Below the pieces are notes generated by a model that saw only the letters and a program-made list of their open reading frames with translations, searched no databases and was not told the DNA's origin. The position numbers and the translations under genes are program-made. From positions 1-64,000 of the forward strand of contig CAZMUM010000018.1 in assembly GCA_964569385.1 (NCBI GenBank): a stretch of DNA of 64,000 nucleotides. Direction: 5' to 3'. The stretch comes from JAADHX01 sp964569385 (GTDB lineage: Bacteria > Actinomycetota > Acidimicrobiia > Acidimicrobiales > Poriferisodalaceae). Position 1 is the first letter of the stretch. Each line of letters opens with the position of its first letter. Positions 50,754 through 58,611 of the stretch are shown here, in pieces.

Positions 50754-51437
50754 CTAACGAGCTTCGGCATCGGCTCGGAGCCGAAGCACGGTAGCGGGGC
50801 CTATTCCGCTAACCCTCGTCAGGTCGTCGACCGACGCAAAGGCCCCCAGGCGATCTCGATCGTCGATGATGGCCGCGGCCAATGATGGCCCGATACCGGG
50901 TAACGCCTCCAGATCGGCAAGGTTGGCACGGTTGATATCGACCATCGCGGTCGCCTCGGTAGAACCAGCTATCGAGACAGCGTCAGGAAGGTCGTCCTCG
51001 CCGACAGCAGGCAGATGGATGCGGTCACCGTCGAGCACGACTGCCGCGAGATTCATGCGCTCGAGGTCGGCGGCGGGCAATGAACCGCCGGCTCGGTCGA
51101 CGAGATCGATCACCCTCGCACCCGGCGCCAGTCGATACACACCTGGCGTGACAACCTGGCCAGAAAGGTGCACCACCACCTCTGGTGTGGTGAGACTAAC
51201 TGGAGGGCTTGAGACGAACGGCAGACGGTCTTCGGCGGCTACCTCGGCCTCGAACAGCGACCACATAGCCAAAATCGTCACCGCTATTGCTATTGCGGCC
51301 ACACCGACGAATGCAGGCAACCATGGCGGTCTAGCCAGAAAGACATCGCGAATTCGGTCGATGATTGGCACCGACTTCGACGATAGGAGCGGCAGCTCCG
51401 CAGCATCGGGGGCACCAATTGGGTTCGGGGCCGACAT
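50754..51437 (-). CDS. comEA: ComEA-like DNA receptor
   Basis: 227 residues. One membrane helix at about 41-61 anchors an external SLBB-type domain (VVVHLSGQVVTPGVYRLAPGARVIDLVDRAGG). A C-terminal helix-hairpin-helix pair (VDINRANLADLEALPGIGPSLAAAIIDDR, then DDLTRVSGIGPATVLRLRADAEA) binds double-stranded DNA. In competent bacteria ComEA hands DNA to ComEC, encoded next. Together with the Tad pilus it would suit natural transformation, which is inference. Confidence 0.9.
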   Translation of the reverse strand: MSAPNPIGAPDAAELPLLSSKSVPIIDRIRDVFLARPPWLPAFVGVAAIAIAVTILAMWSLFEAEVAAEDRLPFVSSPPVSLTTPEVVVHLSGQVVTPGVYRLAPGARVIDLVDRAGGSLPAADLERMNLAAVVLDGDRIHLPAVGEDDLPDAVSIAGSTEATAMVDINRANLADLEALPGIGPSLAAAIIDDRDRLGAFASVDDLTRVSGIGPATVLRLRADAEAR

Positions 51438-51522
51438 GTGTGGTCCTGACGTTGAAGTGTCGTCAGGGGAAGTGGAGTCGACCCTACCGGGACCGTGTGA
51501 CGCTTACAAAGCTGGCGCCGGT

Positions 51523-52242
51523 TTAGAACAGTGTTGAGGTGAGTCGGCGACGCCAGTCGGCCGTAGCAGGGTTGGCCGCGCCCATCACCTCGAGTAAATC
51601 GACGAATTCTTGGCGAGCGTCGTCGTCGCCCTTCACGATCGGCAGCAATTCGTTGAGCCTGGCCTCGTGTACTGCCGCCGCGGCCTCTGCACCCTCGGCG
51701 CCCGTACGGGCCAGGGCCGAAAGGTGTCGCGTCTCTGGTGTCTCGGCTATGCGCGACATGATGTCGAGGGCCTCGCTGTGACGACCCTCATCGACGTAAA
51801 GCTGAGCTAGGGCCACCACAGCAACAACGTGGCCGGGATCGGCTGTGAGCACCTGAAGTAGCGAGCCTTCGTCGCCGGCATCGAGGAGAGCATCGACGGC
51901 CATCTCGGCTTCGGACGGTAAAAGCTTGTTGACAAACTCTTGTACCACTGGCTCGCCTTGGGCCCCGGTGAAGCTGTCGACGACTTGGCCATCCTTGATC
52001 GCCACGACCATAGGAATCGATTGCACCTGGAACGCTTGAGAAAGGCCAGGGTTCGCGTCGACGTCGACCTTGACTCCCACCACCTTGCCGCCCGTTGCGT
52101 CGATGACCTTGTCGAGAATCGGGCCGAGCGATTTGCATGGGCCACACCACTCGGCCCATAGGTCGACAACGACCGGGGTCTCGTGCGACTTCTCGATTAC
52201 GTTGACTTCGAAGTCCTGATCGGTGACTTCAATCATCGGCAT
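51523..52242 (-). CDS. Thioredoxin-domain co-chaperone, YbbN/CnoX-like
   Basis: 239 residues. Thioredoxin fold (1-108) with the active-site CGPC at 33-36 in VVDLWAEWCGPCKSLGP, cis-Pro in IPMVVAI. The C-terminal ~130 residues are TPR-like helices (LLQVLTADPGHVVAVVALAQLYVDEGRHSEALDIM). This layout is typical of YbbN. A GGAGTG ribosome-binding site precedes ATG; ATG two codons later is also possible. Divergent from the PAC2 gene. Confidence 0.88.
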   Translation of the reverse strand: MPMIEVTDQDFEVNVIEKSHETPVVVDLWAEWCGPCKSLGPILDKVIDATGGKVVGVKVDVDANPGLSQAFQVQSIPMVVAIKDGQVVDSFTGAQGEPVVQEFVNKLLPSEAEMAVDALLDAGDEGSLLQVLTADPGHVVAVVALAQLYVDEGRHSEALDIMSRIAETPETRHLSALARTGAEGAEAAAAVHEARLNELLPIVKGDDDARQEFVDLLEVMGAANPATADWRRRLTSTLF

Positions 52243-52305
52243 GGTTCACTCCGGACCAGTTGACGTCCACACCACCGTATCGTTGAGCATTGGAGGTCAG
52301 TCGCT

Positions 52306-53151
52306 GTGTACACCGTGTTAGCTGAGATAGATCTGAAATCGCCAGTGCTTTTGATGCAGATGCGAGGCTGGATCGACGCTGGGTCAGCTGCCGCGATGGC
52401 TATGGATGCCATGGTTGGCCAATTCGAGCTACAGCCAGTCGCATCCTTCGACGACGATGCAGTCATCGACTACCGAAGCCGTCGACCCACCATGCACCTC
52501 GACGACGGACTGCTCGCCAATCTCGACTGGCCAACGATCGACCTCACCGGAGGCAAGGCCGGCCACCGCGATGTACTGGTACTGCGTGGCGCTGAGCCCG
52601 ATCGACACTGGCGTTCATTCTCAACTGCTGTTGTCGACCTCGCCGAAAGGTTCGACGTCAGGCGCATCATTGGTGTCGGCGCCTATCCCGCTCCTACGCC
52701 CCACACTCGCAAAACATCGGTGGTGTGCACGGCCTCAACCCGCGAGCTTGCCGACGCCATCGGTCACAACCAGACCCGCATGGAGGTGCCGGCCGGAGTG
52801 CAGGCTGCCATTGAGGTCGAGGCGGCCAGCCGCAACATCGAGGCCGCCACAATTTGGGCTCCTGTCCCCCACTACGTCGCCACCATGGACTATCCAGAAG
52901 CAGCGGCTGCGCTAGTCGAAGCTGTCGCCGAGCACGGCGGCCTCGAACTGGACTCGTCGACCCTTCGCGATGCCGCTGATAACACTCGCCAACGTATCGA
53001 CCAGCTCATCGATGGCAATCCCGAACACATCGACATGCTCAAAGCCATGGAGACTCGGGCCGACGAAATGGCCGAAGTACGCGACTTCGCGGTGCCCAAC
53101 GCCGACGAGTTAGCTCGCCAGATCGAGGAGTTCCTCCGCAGCGAGGACTAA
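52306..53151 (+). CDS. PAC2-family protein
   Basis: 281 residues starting at GTG. N-terminal region LLMQMRGWIDAGSAAAMAMDAMVGQFE and FDDDAVIDYRSRRPTMHL are the PAC2 (proteasome assembly chaperone-like) signatures; GVGAYPAPTPHTRKTSVVCTAS and APVPHYVATMDYPEAAAALVEAV follow. PAC2 proteins of this kind are widespread in actinobacteria, and their role (proteasome-related or ATP-grasp partner) is not settled. C-terminal part is acidic and coiled-coil-like. It appears monocistronic, ahead of tRNA-Ala. Confidence 0.85.
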   Translation: MYTVLAEIDLKSPVLLMQMRGWIDAGSAAAMAMDAMVGQFELQPVASFDDDAVIDYRSRRPTMHLDDGLLANLDWPTIDLTGGKAGHRDVLVLRGAEPDRHWRSFSTAVVDLAERFDVRRIIGVGAYPAPTPHTRKTSVVCTASTRELADAIGHNQTRMEVPAGVQAAIEVEAASRNIEAATIWAPVPHYVATMDYPEAAAALVEAVAEHGGLELDSSTLRDAADNTRQRIDQLIDGNPEHIDMLKAMETRADEMAEVRDFAVPNADELARQIEEFLRSED

Positions 53152-53278
53152 CCGGTCGCGATTGGTGCCAAAGCCGGGTAACACCGGAAGACAAGACGGC
53201 GGGAATCGCTGGGATCCACGTCGCAACCGGCAACACGCGGTGGTATCGTCGTCGGTCCTGCGGGTAACCGCAAGACAC

Positions 53279-53352
53279 GGGGCTGTAGCTCAGCTGGCTA
53301 GAGCACCTGCATGGCATGCAGGGGGTCGTGGGTTCGAGTCCCATCAGCTCCA
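53279..53352 (+). tRNA. tRNA-Ala (anticodon GGC)
   Basis: Full cloverleaf by eye: acceptor GGGGCTG/CAGCTCC, D arm GCTC/GAGC, anticodon stem CCTGC/GCAGG with loop ATGGCAT (anticodon GGC), T arm GTGGG-TTCGAGT-CCCAT, discriminator A. CCA is not encoded. Downstream is a 13-base inverted repeat. Confidence 0.97.
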
Positions 53353-53358
53353 CAACTT

Positions 53359-53409
53359 CGAAATTGATGAATCTGGCCACATGCTGTGTTGCTAGGTTCA
53401 TCAATTTCG
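53359..53409 (+). repeat. Inverted repeat 7 bases after the tRNA
   Basis: CGAAATTGATGAA (53359-53371) and TTCATCAATTTCG (53397-53409) are perfect complements separated by 25 bases. The pair can form a long stem after the tRNA and may end its transcript, or be a relic of recombination at the tRNA 3' end. No integrase is nearby. Confidence 0.6.
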
Positions 53410-53431
53410 GTGGTTGATCGTGGGTGATCCA

Positions 53432-54373
53432 ATGCGTGTGTTTGAAAGACTTCGAGCCCTTCCCTTGGCGCTCGCGGCGGTGTTGACGCTCGGTTCGTGC
53501 AGCGACTCCGAGCCCAGGTCAGCATTGGCCGACCGACCCAAGGATTGGGGCGACTTCCCGGTTGGTCAGGTGATTGACGAACTTGTCGGAACCGGGTCTG
53601 AGGTTCCAGACCTGATCGACGAATTGGTCACCGACTGCCTTGACGATCGTGGCCTAAGTCCGAGCATCATCGCCGAGTACGAAGCCCAGTCGTCAGCCCA
53701 GCCGTCCCCAACACAGATCTTGGGCGTTGCCAGTGGGTTTGGTTCGGTTGCTGACCCATTTGAGCCGCTGCCGTCGGTCCTACCCGGGTCCGCGCCTTCG
53801 CAACTGGACGTGGCCCTCGATGGCGACAACGGCCAAAAGGGCTGTACCCAACTCTTGCAAGAACGCGTCGACAACCCGGTAGCCAGAGTTCTCAACGTAC
53901 TTGGGAGCGACCTCGCAACGCTCAAGCTGGGTTACGGGACAGACGAGCGTGTTCGTACATTCTGGCAGTCGTGGGCCGACTGCATGAACGACCAGGGCCA
54001 CAATGCGGCCAACCTGAAGAGTCTTCGAGATCGGTTCACCACCGATGCCAACGCAATTCGCTCGGCAAGCGAGCTAGCACAGTTCAACCAGGGCGGTGTT
54101 CTCGGCATACTGCTACCCGAGGAGCAGAAGATCCTCGACGATGCCGCCGAAGAAACCGAATCCGCGCTGGACCAGCTTCGCTCCAGAGAAGAGTCGGCGG
54201 CCTCAGCGTCGTCGCGATGCGGGGCCGATCCTTCCAGCACCATTCCCCAAGTGCTCACTTCAGTGCGGATCGAATACGAACAAGCCATGCTCAGTGCTAG
54301 TCGGGGCAAAATCGAATCGCTGCGAGTGGAAATAGCAACCTTCGTTTCGAACAACAGCGATCGCGGGCGCTAG
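53432..54373 (+). CDS. Putative lipoprotein of unknown function
   Basis: 313 residues from ATG 53432. A signal peptide (RVFERLRALPLALAAVLTLGSC) ends in a lipobox LGSC with Cys23 as the lipid-attachment site. The mature protein is acidic and mostly helical in its C-terminal half, with four or five cysteines spaced widely (TDCLDD, GCTQ, ADCMND, SSRCGAD) that may form disulfides. No catalytic motif is recognised. It lies about 80 bases after the tRNA gene, and its own upstream region includes the inverted repeat. Function unknown. Confidence 0.7.
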   Translation: MRVFERLRALPLALAAVLTLGSCSDSEPRSALADRPKDWGDFPVGQVIDELVGTGSEVPDLIDELVTDCLDDRGLSPSIIAEYEAQSSAQPSPTQILGVASGFGSVADPFEPLPSVLPGSAPSQLDVALDGDNGQKGCTQLLQERVDNPVARVLNVLGSDLATLKLGYGTDERVRTFWQSWADCMNDQGHNAANLKSLRDRFTTDANAIRSASELAQFNQGGVLGILLPEEQKILDDAAEETESALDQLRSREESAASASSRCGADPSSTIPQVLTSVRIEYEQAMLSASRGKIESLRVEIATFVSNNSDRGR

Positions 54374-54465
54374 AGGGCCTGGAACACAGCGCTGCCAGCC
54401 GACCTGTTTGGCCGATTCCACTAGAGCCGTCGCCTGAATGAGTTGGATAACCACACCGTTGGCTA

Positions 54466-54918
54466 CTAGTCGGGAATCGGAAACGGTTTCTGTAGCGGCC
54501 AACCCGCATCGGACGGACCGCTCGCCCGAAGCTGTTCGAGACGTAGAAGTGCTTCCGAGAGCGGTGGCCGTTCGCCCTCGCGAATCCACCAGCACACCGT
54601 ACCCGGCCGAGTAGAGGAGTCGAACCATTCCTTGCGCCGACGCAGGTACGCCGAATGGCCGCTCGTGGTGACGTACTTCTTGAGCGAGTCGAGATCGATC
54701 CAGATCGAGTAGTTGACGATGACGTTCCGGTCGTCGATCTCGGGGACATCCACATAACTGGCCGACTGGCCATCATCGTCGGTAAGGCGCCAGACAAAAC
54801 CCGGGGACAACTCGGCCAAAGCGTTGATGGGGTCGAGAGCCGCGACGAACTCTGCGCTCTCGGGTGCATCGAGCGGATGGGTGAGCCTGGCGACATTCAA
54901 TTCGGCAAGATGCCACAT
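54466..54918 (-). CDS. DUF3291-domain protein
   Basis: 150 residues. The whole protein follows the DUF3291 pattern: LAELNVARLTHPLDAPESAEFVAALDPINALAELSPGFVWRL, then VIVNYSIWIDLDSLKKYVTTSGHSAYLRRRKEWF and CWWIREGERPPLSEALLRLEQL. It is related in fold to dimeric alpha+beta barrels. The biological role is unknown. TACGGT lies 7 bases before the ATG on the minus strand and could be a -10 box of a leaderless mRNA. The start is well supported by the family-typical N-terminus. Confidence 0.85.
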   Translation of the reverse strand: MWHLAELNVARLTHPLDAPESAEFVAALDPINALAELSPGFVWRLTDDDGQSASYVDVPEIDDRNVIVNYSIWIDLDSLKKYVTTSGHSAYLRRRKEWFDSSTRPGTVCWWIREGERPPLSEALLRLEQLRASGPSDAGWPLQKPFPIPD

Positions 54919-55065
54919 GAGCCGAACCGTACCCAGTTTTCAGCCGAAGCCGTTGTCCTGGACCCGCTGTAGACTAGGCATACGACAGAAACGTCTACCA
55001 CGATTCGCGTCAGTACGACACAGCGAAAATTACGGCGCGAACTCGCTCACAGCGCTGGAGCGACA

Positions 55066-55227
55066 ATGGCTGACACCCTCGGCGAGGCTCTGTCGGCCCT
55101 GCGCCGTGAGCGCTTTTATCGCGACATGGCCGACGCGGAGGCGACACTGCGGAACGATCCCGAGGCTTGGGCCAACTACGTCGCCGAACGCGATGTTTGG
55201 CTCAACCCCGACCTTGCGGCCAAGTGA
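55066..55227 (+). CDS. Probable antitoxin of a MazEF-like pair
   Basis: 53 residues, too short for the usual cut-off: ATG at 55066 and a TGA that overlaps the toxin GTG by 4 bases (GTGA). Helical and charged; it begins MADTLGEALSALRRERF and contains DMADAEATLRNDPEAWANYVAERD. It resembles no antitoxin family I can name, though its size, coupling and acidic C-terminal half fit the role. Called from context. Confidence 0.65.
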   Translation: MADTLGEALSALRRERFYRDMADAEATLRNDPEAWANYVAERDVWLNPDLAAK

Positions 55228-55562
55228 ACTTCGGCGACGTGGTCGAGGTGGACTTCGGCGTTCCGATGGGATCTGAGGCCGGATATGTACGGCCATCGAT
55301 AGTAGTCACGGCAGACAGTTTCCTTCGGTTCAGGCCGAGCACCATCTACGTCGTACCTTTGACTTCTGCGCCGCGTAACTTCCCAAGCCACGTGGAGATC
55401 CTTCCTGATGAGTTCGACGGGCTGTCGAAACCGTGTACGGCTCTAGTCGAGCAGCTTCGGGCTGTCGCGATCGCGCGCTGCAAACCGCTAGATGGAAACA
55501 TCGGCCCTTCGGCGGGCCACCAGACCCTCGACCTGGTGGCGATGATCATGGGGATGCCTTGA
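55224..55562 (+). CDS. MazF/PemK-family toxin
   Basis: 112 residues from GTG 55224. MNFGDVVEVDFGVPMGSEAGYVRPSIVVTADSF is the classical MazF start (GDVVxVDxG...G..RP.vVv), followed by VVPLTSAPRNFPSHVEI and the C-terminal CTALVEQLRAVAIARC segment. MazF enzymes are mRNA interferases. It is expected to be held in check by the 53-residue protein encoded just upstream. It converges on the EamA transporter gene with a 2-base gap. Confidence 0.88.
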   Translation: MNFGDVVEVDFGVPMGSEAGYVRPSIVVTADSFLRFRPSTIYVVPLTSAPRNFPSHVEILPDEFDGLSKPCTALVEQLRAVAIARCKPLDGNIGPSAGHQTLDLVAMIMGMP

Positions 55563-55564
55563 CG

Positions 55565-56491
55565 TCAGGCCAACCTGAGCCTGGTTGAGATCGTCCTTGC
55601 GGCTCTGACAGTGATCACGAGACCGATCACTGCCATCGGTGCGCCTATCCAGAAGCCACTGTTCGGCGCCTCGCTAAGAATCCACCAGGCCAGCAGCGCT
55701 GCACCAATCGGCTCCAGCAGCGTCACCACCGACACGAGTGTCGCGGAGGTTCGGTCGAGCACAAAGTTGAGCAAGGTGTGCCCTAACAACTGCGGGCCAA
55801 CAACCATTGCCGCGATCAACATCCAAGTACGACCAGACAGACCGAACAGTGTGTCTCCAGACACAACCACCGCCACCAGCAATACGACCGCCGCCACCGC
55901 GTACACGCAGCTGGCGTAGATCGTCGTCGGCAGGCCAGCACTACGCAACCGTCGCCCAATCAGAATGTAAACGGCGACGGCGGCCCCGCCTCCGAAAGAC
56001 ATGATGTTGCCAAGAGTTGGGTTCGTCGCGGTTTCGGTGGTCTCGATGCCAACCCATCCCACGACAGCTCCACCCAATATCGCCAGCGCAATTCCAGGCC
56101 AGACGGATCGACGAAGCGGTTCCTTCAGCACGAACACGCTGCCAACGGCAACGAACACCGGCGACATCGTTACCAGCGTCACGCTGGCTGCAACCGTAGT
56201 GAGCTGAAGACCCTCAAGCCACAGCGCAAAGTGAACACCGAGCGCTATCCCGCTCAGACCGATTAGGCGCCAGTTCTCGCGCACCGCAGACTTCATCGTT
56301 GAATCTCGGCGAACCCGTCGCAGCGCAAACGGGCTCAATACCGCGGCACCGAACGTGTTTCGCCAGAACGCAATGACCAGGCCAGTAGCAACAGCCTCTC
56401 GTACCAGAATGGCCGACGAAGAGATCGAAATCACCACAACTGCGAGTGCGCCGAACACGACGAACTGTCCGCCAGCAGCTGGCTTGGTCAT
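55565..56491 (-). CDS. EamA-family transporter (DMT superfamily)
   Basis: 308 residues from the ATG that overlaps the thioesterase stop. Ten transmembrane helices arranged as two EamA repeats; the sequence VIAFWRNTFGAAVLSP and LEGLQLTTVAASVTLVTMSPVFVAV (first repeat), with DRTSATLVSVVTLLEPIGAALLAWWIL in the second, are typical. It likely exports or imports a small metabolite such as an amino acid derivative. The longer frame to 56620 runs into tesB and is not used. Confidence 0.88.
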   Translation of the reverse strand: MTKPAAGGQFVVFGALAVVVISISSSAILVREAVATGLVIAFWRNTFGAAVLSPFALRRVRRDSTMKSAVRENWRLIGLSGIALGVHFALWLEGLQLTTVAASVTLVTMSPVFVAVGSVFVLKEPLRRSVWPGIALAILGGAVVGWVGIETTETATNPTLGNIMSFGGGAAVAVYILIGRRLRSAGLPTTIYASCVYAVAAVVLLVAVVVSGDTLFGLSGRTWMLIAAMVVGPQLLGHTLLNFVLDRTSATLVSVVTLLEPIGAALLAWWILSEAPNSGFWIGAPMAVIGLVITVRAARTISTRLRLA

Positions 56492-57273
56492 CGCGTTCGT
56501 AGGCGGATGAGCCCCTCTTGAACAACCGAGGCCACCAACAGGCCCTCCTGAAACACGTTCCCAGTGGCGACACCTCGGGAACCGACCAAACCCTGTGTGG
56601 TCATGTCGAAGAGGACCCACTCGTCGGCTCGAACCGGTCGATGGAACCAGATCGAATGGTCAAGCGACGCCGACACAAACGTGTCGTGCCATTGGTCTTG
56701 TTCTGGTTGTATCGGATGCAACGAAACAATCGCGTCCATCGGGTTTCCATCAGAGAGATAGGCCAGTCCACAGGCATGCGAAGCGGGTGAATCGTCGAGT
56801 TGTTCATCGAATCGGCACCACGCCACCGAGTGGCCGGAGCCGGGTTCGAGGGCCAGCTCGCGGTAGTCCATGAATGACCCCCAACCAGAACGTTCGACCG
56901 ACTCTGGCCCTGGAACGTCTGGCATGACTGGCTCCTGGATGTCGACGCCATCTTCGCTTCTTTGAAACGATGCTGAGAGATTGAGGATGGCCCCGCCACT
57001 CTGGCGAGCAACCACTCGGCGCGTCGAGAACGACCGTCCATTACGAATTCGATCGACTTCGTATCGCACCGGCTCGGCCGGGTCGCCGCCGAGGATGAAG
57101 TAGGAGTGCAACGAATGAACGAAATGCTCTGAGTCGACCGTTTTGGCCGCTGCGGCCAGGGCTTGGGCGACAACGAGCCCGCCATAGATGCGACCCCATT
57201 CGTAGGGCGGGCTGACGCCAACCCAGACATCGGGACCGTGTGCGTCGAGGGCGAGCATGGGCCGTTCGAGCAT
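56488..57273 (-). CDS. tesB: Acyl-CoA thioesterase II (TesB-like)
   Basis: 261 residues, two hot-dog folds. N-terminal half: PPYEWGRIYGGLVVAQALAAAAKTV and YFILGGDPAEPVRYEVDRIRNGRSFSTRRV. C-terminal half: YLSDGNPMDAIVSLHP, SLDHSIWFHRPVRADEWVLFDM and the conserved GSRGVATGNVFQEGLLVASVVQEGLIR. The catalytic Asp/Thr/Gln triad of TesB is plausible in these motifs. It hydrolyses acyl-CoA to free acid; it is coupled to the EamA transporter gene by an ATGA overlap, hinting at product export. Confidence 0.9.
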   Translation of the reverse strand: MLERPMLALDAHGPDVWVGVSPPYEWGRIYGGLVVAQALAAAAKTVDSEHFVHSLHSYFILGGDPAEPVRYEVDRIRNGRSFSTRRVVARQSGGAILNLSASFQRSEDGVDIQEPVMPDVPGPESVERSGWGSFMDYRELALEPGSGHSVAWCRFDEQLDDSPASHACGLAYLSDGNPMDAIVSLHPIQPEQDQWHDTFVSASLDHSIWFHRPVRADEWVLFDMTTQGLVGSRGVATGNVFQEGLLVASVVQEGLIRLRTR

Positions 57274-57319
57274 CGGCAGACTCTACTGGCGATGCTGAGT
57301 TGGCGGTAGCGTCAGCGTC

Positions 57320-58159
57320 ATGGATGTACCCCGCCTCGAACCCCTTGTCGTTCCTCCAGAAGGTCTCGCCGCCGAGGCCCACTGGGTGGTGGTGCGCAAT
57401 GGTCACGTGGTTTTGGGTTTCGAAGGCGACGCGCTTCCCTTCGGCATCGATCCGCCCCTTGGAACCGCTCTCAACCGACACTTTCTTGGCACGATCGGCA
57501 GCCACGGTGTCTGGGCTGTCGACATTGAGGACCACCACGAACACCATGATGTTCCCGGCGTTGCCGACGGTTTCGAGCTAGTCCACCTCCGTGCCGTGTA
57601 TGGCCGCGTACCGGAGGCGCACTGGTACAGCGCCGGCCGCGCCGAGCAGATTGTTCAGTGGTCGCGGACCCATCAGTTCTGCGGAAGGTGCGGAAGCCAG
57701 ACGGAGGTTCACCCAACCGACAGAGCCCGCAGCTGTCCGGGCTGCGGGCTGTTGGCCTACCCCCGTTTATCGCCGGCTGTCATCGTGCTGGTTGAACGAG
57801 ACGACGGCCGAGCCCTGCTGGCTCAGGGGCGGCAGTTTCCCGGACGTTTCTTCTCGACGCTGGCTGGCTTTGTCGAGCCAGGAGAAGGCCTCGAGGACGC
57901 AGTGCATCGAGAGATCCTCGAGGAAACCAACGTCGCTGTCACCGATGTCGAGTACTTCGGTAGCCAGCCGTGGCCCTTCCCGAACTCTCTCATGGTCGGG
58001 TTCAGAGCGAGGTACGAATCGGGCGACATCGTCATTCAAGAAGACGAGATTGTCGAAGCCAGCTGGTTCGCACCCGACGACCTCCCACCTTGCCCCCGCG
58101 GCGCCATGTCAATAGCCGGGTCGTTGATCGACGACTGGCTCAGCCGGTCCGGTCAGTAG
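57320..58159 (+). CDS. nudC: NAD-capped RNA hydrolase / NADH pyrophosphatase NudC
   Basis: 279 residues. Zinc ribbon Cys121, Cys124, Cys139, Cys142 (CGRCG...CPGCG), Nudix domain with GFVEPGEGLEDAVHREILEETN (about 183-205), and the NudC-specific SQPWPFPNSLM motif downstream. The usual glycine of the Nudix box (EExG) is Asn204. It cleaves NADH and removes NAD caps from RNA. It converges with rsfS, overlapping it by 20 bases. Confidence 0.92.
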   Translation: MDVPRLEPLVVPPEGLAAEAHWVVVRNGHVVLGFEGDALPFGIDPPLGTALNRHFLGTIGSHGVWAVDIEDHHEHHDVPGVADGFELVHLRAVYGRVPEAHWYSAGRAEQIVQWSRTHQFCGRCGSQTEVHPTDRARSCPGCGLLAYPRLSPAVIVLVERDDGRALLAQGRQFPGRFFSTLAGFVEPGEGLEDAVHREILEETNVAVTDVEYFGSQPWPFPNSLMVGFRARYESGDIVIQEDEIVEASWFAPDDLPPCPRGAMSIAGSLIDDWLSRSGQ

Positions 58160-58589
58160 CCATACTGGGTGTCTGCCCGGAACTACTTTCCACTCTTGAT
58201 TCGCCGCTTTGGCCTTGGGGAGGTTCGTCAACCCAGTCGACCCTAGGCACATCGCTCCACAGCTGTTCGATGTTGTAGAACGCCCTGGTCTCGTGATGGA
58301 AGATGTGGGCCACGAACGGGCCGAAGTCGAGCAGTATCCACGACCCTTCGCGTACTCCTTCAGCGCGTCGGGAGCCTTCGCCGCCCACGGCCTTGACGGC
58401 AGCTTCGATTTCCTCGGCGATTCGCCGCACCTGACGGTTGTTCTGGCCAGAGGCGATGACGAAGTGATCGGTGATTCCCAATACATCACCAACGTCGAGG
58501 ACGACAATCTCGTCGGCTTTGAGGTCAGCTGCTCCTTGAGCCGCGGCGGCTACAACGGACGGAAGTTCGGTTTGGGAAAGCGAGATCAT
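58140..58589 (-). CDS. rsfS: Ribosomal silencing factor RsfS
   Basis: 149 residues. The conserved core is DEIVVLDVGDVLGITDHFVIASGQNNRQVRRIAEEIE, then GEGSRRAEGVREGSWILLDFGPFVAHIFHHETRAFYNIEQLW, all characteristic of the Iojap/RsfS family. It binds L14 of the large ribosomal subunit and blocks subunit joining under starvation. A short C-terminal extension (about 25 residues) is polar. It lies 22 bases downstream of the LytR_C-type gene on the same strand. Confidence 0.95.
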   Translation of the reverse strand: MISLSQTELPSVVAAAAQGAADLKADEIVVLDVGDVLGITDHFVIASGQNNRQVRRIAEEIEAAVKAVGGEGSRRAEGVREGSWILLDFGPFVAHIFHHETRAFYNIEQLWSDVPRVDWVDEPPQGQSGESRVESSSGQTPSMATDRTG

Positions 58590-58611
58590 TTGGTCTCACG
58601 CTAGCGGGCTG

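Noticed and set aside
54297..54896. 199-residue minus-strand frame overlapping the DUF3291 gene
   Set aside because: It runs through the DUF3291 gene in another frame and through the end of the lipoprotein gene; serine/arginine-rich shadow.
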